Assembly: GCF_900115005.1 (NCBI RefSeq)
Contig: NZ_FOUY01000016.1
Location: 1-64,000 of the forward strand
DNA: 64,000 bases
Source: Pseudonocardia ammonioxydans
GTDB lineage: Bacteria > Actinomycetota > Actinomycetes > Mycobacteriales > Pseudonocardiaceae
Direction of reading: 5' to 3'
Shown in pieces: positions 59,891 through 64,000 of the stretch (position 1 is the first letter of the stretch; every line of letters begins with the position of its first letter). Made by a program: the position numbers and the translations under genes. The notes beneath the pieces were generated by a model that saw nothing but the letters and a program-made list of their open reading frames with translations, was not told where the DNA came from and made no database searches.

Positions 59891-60109
59891 TCACAGAACG
59901 TCGACTTCGGTGTCGCCGTCGAACAGCCGGATCGCGCCGGACGGGCAGTTCCGGGCGACGTCGAGCAGGCGCCGGTCGGGCAGCTCGGGCGCGCCCGGCA
60001 CCGTCTCGGCGATGTCGTCGTCGTCGAACCGGAACGCCTCGGGCTCGTCGGCCACACACTTGCCGGAGCTGATGCAGACGTCGGCGTCGACGGTGACTCG
60101 GTACGTCAT
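59891..60109 (-). CDS. 3Fe-4S ferredoxin
   Basis: A 72-residue ferredoxin. Cys ligands are in DADVCISSGKCVAD (C-x5-C) and ARNCPSGAI (final C-P). Three Cys with a gap where the fourth would be is the pattern of [3Fe-4S] ferredoxins that serve actinobacterial P450s. It probably feeds the P450 pair at 40389-42898. No ferredoxin reductase is present. The start ATG follows GAGAGGCGAGCC. It is separated from the rightward molybdenum hydroxylase gene by a region with two CTAG-type palindromes. Confidence 0.85.
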   Translation of the reverse strand: MTYRVTVDADVCISSGKCVADEPEAFRFDDDDIAETVPGAPELPDRRLLDVARNCPSGAIRLFDGDTEVDVL

Positions 60110-60173
60110 GGCTCGCCTCTCGCTCTCGTTCGGGACCCCCGGATCGTAGCGCTCCCGAGTCGCGCCGGCACGG

Positions 60174-60183
60174 TAGTAGCTAG
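60174..60183. promoter_or_regulatory. TAGTAGCTAG motif in the ferredoxin/molybdenum-hydroxylase promoter region
   Basis: An exact 10-bp match to 57373-57382. It lies 65 bp upstream of the ferredoxin start and 138 bp upstream of the CoxL-like gene. A related GCTAG-CTCT-CTAGC palindrome occurs at 60249-60262. Co-regulation of the two units by one factor is inferred. Confidence 0.6.
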
Positions 60184-60248
60184 AACAGTGACGCCGCCAT
60201 CGTTACCACGCGAAGCAGTGCACCATCGGCAGGATTCGGGGAAACGAC

Positions 60249-60262
60249 GCTAGCTCTCTAGC
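60249..60262. promoter_or_regulatory. GCTAG-CTCT-CTAGC palindrome before the CoxL-like gene
   Basis: A perfect 5-bp inverted repeat with a 4-nt spacer, 58 bp before the CoxL-like start. Its half-site, CTAG, recurs in the motifs at 57371 and 60174. Confidence 0.5.
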
Positions 60263-60320
60263 TGCGAGTGCCACTAGGGTCCGTCGCAGCAGCATCCCCA
60301 CCGGTGACGAGGAGGTCCGC

Positions 60321-62639
60321 ATGGGGTCGATGATCGGTGCCGCGGTGGTCCGGAAGGAGGATCCCGCCCTGCTGACCGGCCGCGGGACCTTCGTGGAGGA
60401 CCTCCGGCTCCCGGGTACCGCCTACATGGCCTACGTGCGCTCCCCGGTCGCGCACGCCCGGATCACCGCGATCGACACGCAGGAGGCCGCCGCCGCGCCC
60501 GGCGTGCTCGGCGTGTGGACCCACGCCGACCTGCCGGGTCTCCCGCCGACCCGGTCGGTGCCGGGGATGGAGCGCCCCTGCCTCGCCGACGGCGCGGTGC
60601 GCTTCGTCGGGGAGGCGGTGGCCGTCGTCGTCGCGACCGACCGCTACCTCGCCGCCGACGCCGCCGAGCTGGTGGAGGTCGACTACGACGACCTGCCGGT
60701 ACTGGCGTCTGTGGCGGCCGCGACCGCCGCGGACGCGGCGCCGATCCTGCCCGGTCTCGAGTCGAACGTCGTGCTCGAGCAGGTGCTCTCGGCGACCGAC
60801 GCCGAGGCGGAGCTGGCCGCCGCGCCGCACCGGATGGCAATCCGGCTGCGCAACCAGCGCTGCGCCGCGGTGCCGATGGAACCGACCGTGTGCCTGGCCG
60901 ACTGGCAGCACTCCGGGCTCACCGTGTACCTGACCACGCAGACCCCGCACCACATGCGCAACGAGTTCGCGCAGTGGTTCGGGCTGGCCCAGGAGCAGGT
61001 GCGGGTGATCGCGCCCGACGTCGGCGGCGGGTTCGGCGCGAAGGCCTCCTGCTACCCCGAGTTCCTGCTCGCCGCGGAGCTGTCCCGGCGGGTGCAGCGG
61101 CCGGTGCGCTACGTGGAGACGCGCAGCGAGAACATGACCTCGATGGTGCACGGCCGGGCCCAGGAGCACGACGTCGAGGTCGGTTTCGACGACGACGGCC
61201 GGCTGCTGGCGCTGCGGGTGCGGATCACCCAGGACTGCGGCGCCTGGCCGGACACCACCGGGGTCGGGCTGCCGACCCTGACCTCGTTCATGTCCGGCGG
61301 CTGCTACCGCATCCCGGTCATCGCGGCGAGCTTCCGGTCGGTCGTCACCAACACGACCCCGGTCGGCTCCTACCGCGGGGCGGGCCGCCCCGAGGCCTCG
61401 TACATGATCGAGCGGGTGGTCGACCACGTCGCGGCCGAGCTGGGCCGGGACCCGGTCGAGGTGCGCCGGGTCAACCTGATCCGCCCCGACGAGATGCCCT
61501 ACGCCACCCAGTTCGAGGGCATCGTCTACGACGAGGCGAACTACCCGGGCTGCCTGGACCTGCTGCTGACCCACGTCGACTACGACGACCTGCGCCGGCG
61601 GCGGGACGCGCAGCGCGACGACCCCACCGCCCCGCTGCTCGGCATCGGGTTCTCCACGTTCGTCGAGATGGGCGGCTTCGGCCCGACCCCGCTGTTCGAG
61701 CAGTTCGGCTACGTCGGCGGGTGGGAGTCGGCGAACGTCCGGCTCACCACCGACGGCTCCGCGGTGATCAAGGTCGGTACGAGCCCGCACGGGCAGGGGC
61801 ACAAGACGACGTTCGCGCAGATCGTCGCCGACCAGCTCGGCATCGACATCGACCGGATCTCGCTGCTCCACGGCGACACCGCCACCGTCCAGGAGGGCAT
61901 CGGGACGATGGGCAGCCGCGGTGCGCCGGTCGGCGGCTCGGCGGTGTTCAAGGCCGCGGACAAGGTGCGGGCCAAGGCGCTGCGGATCGCCGCGCACATG
62001 CTCGAGGCCGACGAGTCCGACGTCGAGCTGACCGACGGCACGTTCCGGGTAGCGGGCACGACCGGCCCCACCGTGACCCTCGCCGAGGTGGCGCTGCGGT
62101 CGCTGAAGCCGCACCTGCTCCCCGAGGGCGTCGACCCGGGGCTGGAGGAGACCGCCCACCACGAGCCGTCCAACCTGTCCTACCCGTCGGGGGCGCACTG
62201 CTGCGTCGTCGAGATCGACCGGGAGACCGGCCGCGTCGACGTCGTCCGCTACGTCGCCGTCGACGACTGCGGCACGGTGATCAACCCGCTGCTGGCCACC
62301 GGCCAGATCCACGGCGGGCTCGCCCAGGGCATCGCCCAGGCGTTGTACGAGGAGGTCTCCTACGACGAGGACGGGCAGCCCCGTACCGGCAACCTGGTCA
62401 CCTACACGGTGCCGGCCGCCGAGGACCTGCCGCCCTACGAGACCCACCACCTGGTCACCCCGACCTCGTTCAACCCGCTGGGGGCGAAGGGGCTCGGCGA
62501 GTCCGGCGCCACCGCGGCCCCGCAGGCCGTGGTCAACGCCGTGGTGGACGCGCTGTCCCACCTCGGGGTCCGCGACGTGGAGATGCCCTGCACCCCGGCG
62601 AAGGTCTGGGGCCTGCTGAACACCGCGAACGGGAGCTGA
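60321..62639 (+). CDS. CoxL-like molybdenum-hydroxylase large subunit
   Basis: A 772-residue molybdopterin-binding large subunit of the xanthine oxidase/CO dehydrogenase family. The signature YRGAGR (351-356) is the type II variant, not the AYxCSFR motif of true form I CO dehydrogenase. [27 protein letters not shown] and the catalytic Glu727 in KGLGESGA are also visible. It has no Tat signal and should be cytoplasmic. It would hydroxylate an aromatic heterocycle or aldehyde with water-derived oxygen. The next gene is its Fe-S partner; no FAD (CoxM) subunit is in the window, so the electron path is open. Confidence 0.88.
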   Translation: MGSMIGAAVVRKEDPALLTGRGTFVEDLRLPGTAYMAYVRSPVAHARITAIDTQEAAAAPGVLGVWTHADLPGLPPTRSVPGMERPCLADGAVRFVGEAVAVVVATDRYLAADAAELVEVDYDDLPVLASVAAATAADAAPILPGLESNVVLEQVLSATDAEAELAAAPHRMAIRLRNQRCAAVPMEPTVCLADWQHSGLTVYLTTQTPHHMRNEFAQWFGLAQEQVRVIAPDVGGGFGAKASCYPEFLLAAELSRRVQRPVRYVETRSENMTSMVHGRAQEHDVEVGFDDDGRLLALRVRITQDCGAWPDTTGVGLPTLTSFMSGGCYRIPVIAASFRSVVTNTTPVGSYRGAGRPEASYMIERVVDHVAAELGRDPVEVRRVNLIRPDEMPYATQFEGIVYDEANYPGCLDLLLTHVDYDDLRRRRDAQRDDPTAPLLGIGFSTFVEMGGFGPTPLFEQFGYVGGWESANVRLTTDGSAVIKVGTSPHGQGHKTTFAQIVADQLGIDIDRISLLHGDTATVQEGIGTMGSRGAPVGGSAVFKAADKVRAKALRIAAHMLEADESDVELTDGTFRVAGTTGPTVTLAEVALRSLKPHLLPEGVDPGLEETAHHEPSNLSYPSGAHCCVVEIDRETGRVDVVRYVAVDDCGTVINPLLATGQIHGGLAQGIAQALYEEVSYDEDGQPRTGNLVTYTVPAAEDLPPYETHHLVTPTSFNPLGAKGLGESGATAAPQAVVNAVVDALSHLGVRDVEMPCTPAKVWGLLNTANGS

Positions 62640-62640
62640 C

Positions 62641-63153
62641 ATGTCCCACCACAAGGTCCGGATCAGTGTCAACGGCGTGCCGGGCGAGGACGAGGTCGAG
62701 TCCCGCCGGCTGCTGGTGCACTACCTGCGCGAGACCCGCGGCCTGACCGGCACGCACGTCGGCTGCGACACGTCGAACTGCGGTGCCTGCACCGTGCTGC
62801 TCGACGGGATGACCGTCAAGTCGTGCACGGTGCTCGCGGTGGCGGCCGACGGGTCCGAGGTGCTCACCGTGGAGGGCCTCGCCGACGACGAGGCGATGTC
62901 GCCGGTGCAGGAGGGCTTCCGCGCCTGCCACGGGCTGCAGTGCGGGTACTGTACGCCGGGCATGGTGATGGCGGCGACCGGTCTGCTGCTGGAGAACCCC
63001 GCTCCCGACGAGGCCGAGATCCGCGCCGGGATCGAGGGCAACCTCTGCCGGTGCACCGGATACCAGATGATCGTCGACTCGGTGCGGTGGGCGGCGGAGA
63101 ACGGGGGCGCCGGGACGGCGGCGACCACGCACGCGGAGCGCGCGTCCTCGTGA
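62641..63153 (+). CDS. CoxS-like [2Fe-2S] small subunit
   Basis: A 170-residue Fe-S subunit. The plant-type cluster is in [17 protein letters not shown] with the later SCTV, and the second cluster in CGYCTPGM...CRCTGY. It starts 1 bp after the large subunit stop, and its stop overlaps the ThuA-like start (GTGA). A C-terminal Ala/Glu extension ([16 protein letters not shown]) is not conserved. It relays electrons from the large subunit to an unidentified acceptor. Confidence 0.9.
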   Translation: MSHHKVRISVNGVPGEDEVESRRLLVHYLRETRGLTGTHVGCDTSNCGACTVLLDGMTVKSCTVLAVAADGSEVLTVEGLADDEAMSPVQEGFRACHGLQCGYCTPGMVMAATGLLLENPAPDEAEIRAGIEGNLCRCTGYQMIVDSVRWAAENGGAGTAATTHAERASS

Positions 63154-63860
63154 GCCGGCGCGCGGTCGTGCTCTCCGGCGGCCTGACCCACGACTTCCCC
63201 GCGACGACCGGGTGCCTGGCCGAGCTGCTGGAGGACGCCGGGTTCGATGTCGACGTCCACACCGGAACGTCCGGTGTGGACTCGGCGTTGACAGCGCTGC
63301 CGGGCGCGGCACTGCTGGTGGTGAACGCGCTGCGGTGGACGATGACCTGCTCCGGGACCCCCGAGCGGTACCGCGTGCAGGCCGGCGTGGAGGCCGCCAG
63401 CCCGTCGCCGCGGGCCCGCGACGCGCTCGGCGCGCACCTCGCCGCGGGTGGTGGGGTGCTCGGCATGCACACCGCGACGCTCTGCTTCGACGACTGGCCC
63501 GGCTGGGCGGACACGCTCGGCGCCCGCTGGGAGTGGGGGCACTCGCACCACCCGCCGCTCGGGCCACCGATCCGGGTCACGGTCGGCGAGGGCCACCCGG
63601 TGGTCGACGGCGTCGACGACTTCACCGTCGTCGACGAGGTCTACTCCGACCTGCGCACCGCACCCGGCCTCGCCGCGCTCGCGAGCGCGGCGACACCGGG
63701 CGCCGAGGTGCCCGGGGCCGTGCAATCGATGCTCTGGGCCCGCGAGCACGGTGGCGGCCGGGTCGTCTACGACGCGCTGGGCCACCACCCGCCCTCCTAC
63801 GCGGTGCCCGAGCACCGGGAGATCGTGCGGCGGGCCATCACGTGGGTGACGGCGGGATGA
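63150..63860 (+). CDS. ThuA-like domain protein
   Basis: A 236-residue flavodoxin/glutaminase-like fold. The N-terminal [20 protein letters not shown], the inner [25 protein letters not shown] and the [10 protein letters not shown] and [13 protein letters not shown] blocks match ThuA, a domain tied to trehalose/sugar metabolism and to keto-sugar or secondary-alcohol chemistry. A function with the molybdenum enzyme is not obvious. The GTG overlaps the CoxS stop, and its stop overlaps the SnoaL-like start (ATGA). So the four genes CoxL, CoxS, ThuA and SnoaL form one translational unit. Confidence 0.75.
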   Translation: MSRRAVVLSGGLTHDFPATTGCLAELLEDAGFDVDVHTGTSGVDSALTALPGAALLVVNALRWTMTCSGTPERYRVQAGVEAASPSPRARDALGAHLAAGGGVLGMHTATLCFDDWPGWADTLGARWEWGHSHHPPLGPPIRVTVGEGHPVVDGVDDFTVVDEVYSDLRTAPGLAALASAATPGAEVPGAVQSMLWAREHGGGRVVYDALGHHPPSYAVPEHREIVRRAITWVTAG

Positions 63861-64000
63861 GCGACACCGGGATGGGCGGGCCGGGAACGGCCGCCGATGC
63901 GCGCGCGGCGGCGGAGCGCTTCCTCGCCGCGGTGGAGGCCCGCGACGCCCGCGCCGCCGGTGCCTGCTTCGCCCCGGACGCCGAGTACGCGAACGTCCCG
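63857..64000 (+). CDS. SnoaL-like protein, N-terminal part (cut at window end)
   Basis: The first 48 codons of a gene running off the right edge. The ATG at 63857 overlaps the ThuA-like stop (ATGA). The segment AAERFLAAVEARDARAAGACFAPDAEY is the usual start of NTF2/SnoaL-like proteins. These often act as isomerases, cyclases or hydratases in catabolic operons. The rest of the protein is not visible, so the fold and the function are provisional. Confidence 0.6.
   Translation, partial: MSDTGMGGPGTAADARAAAERFLAAVEARDARAAGACFAPDAEYANVP

Noticed and set aside
60258..62672. 804-codon open frame antisense to the CoxL-like gene
   Set aside because: It is the mirror frame of a strongly conserved gene in GC-rich DNA. 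Its sequence is low-complexity Arg/Val/Gly/Asp and shows no domain.
60321..63153. Carbon monoxide dehydrogenase
   Set aside because: The active-site loop is YRGAGR rather than AYxCSFR, and there is no CoxM subunit or cox accessory gene. A general molybdenum hydroxylase is the safer call.

Overview
The window is a high-GC actinobacterial chromosome segment. Its many GTG starts, 1-4 nt ATGA/GTGA gene overlaps, mycothione reductase, F420/FMN luciferase-like oxidoreductases, leaderless promoters and AcoR-type regulator without sigma-54 motifs point to a Pseudonocardia/Amycolatopsis/Rhodococcus-like soil catabolic generalist. The genus is inferred from gene content only. No rRNA, tRNA, CRISPR, transposase or phage gene was seen.

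Layout. (1) 1-4457, minus strand: a nicotinate (6-hydroxynicotinate) operon in the order nicC, MFS transporter, nicF, nicD, nicX. nicX is cut by the window start. A consensus promoter with a palindrome in its spacer lies upstream of nicC. (2) 4807-10446: a DMT exporter, mycothione reductase, a coupled acetyltransferase/AhpD-like/pirin trio, a small ACT-like protein and an SGNH hydrolase. (3) 10432-23525: a BenE-type transporter and a phenylacetate (paa) regulon (paaK and paaZ leftward; paaG-paaR and paaABCDE rightward) with three matching operator palindromes, followed by an NDH-2. (4) 23605-28835: an AcoR/MimR-like regulator with a degenerate AAA domain, a Baeyer-Villiger monooxygenase plus esterase pair, and a divergent trpF across a 21-bp palindrome. 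(5) 29171-31409: a secreted protein with a C-terminal zinc-peptidase-like domain, and a HAD hydrolase/TetR divergent pair with two operators. (6) 31400-35400: a copper cassette (CsoR operator, csoR, copZ, a secreted His-rich protein, copA).

(7) 35462-64000 is the accessory catabolic part and the least explained. It holds an MHS-family transporter, three luciferase-like flavin oxidoreductases, four SDR or Gfo/Idh dehydrogenases, two coupled sister cytochromes P450, a 3Fe-4S ferredoxin, and two molybdenum-hydroxylase LS pairs without a FAD subunit. One LS pair carries a Tat signal and the other is CoxL/S-like. It also holds an FAD flavoprotein dehydrogenase, three amidohydrolases, a ThuA-like protein, two SnoaL-like proteins, a TrmB regulator and a GntR-TetR hybrid regulator. 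A short sequence, TAGTAG(C/T)TAG, recurs at three promoters there: the MHS transporter, the amidohydrolase operon, and the ferredoxin/molybdenum hydroxylase intergenic region. This suggests one unrecognised regulon for breakdown of a cyclic or heteroaromatic substrate that the sequence does not identify. Hydroxylation would come from the P450s and molybdenum enzymes, dehydrogenation from the SDR, LLM and flavoprotein enzymes, and hydrolysis from the amidohydrolases.
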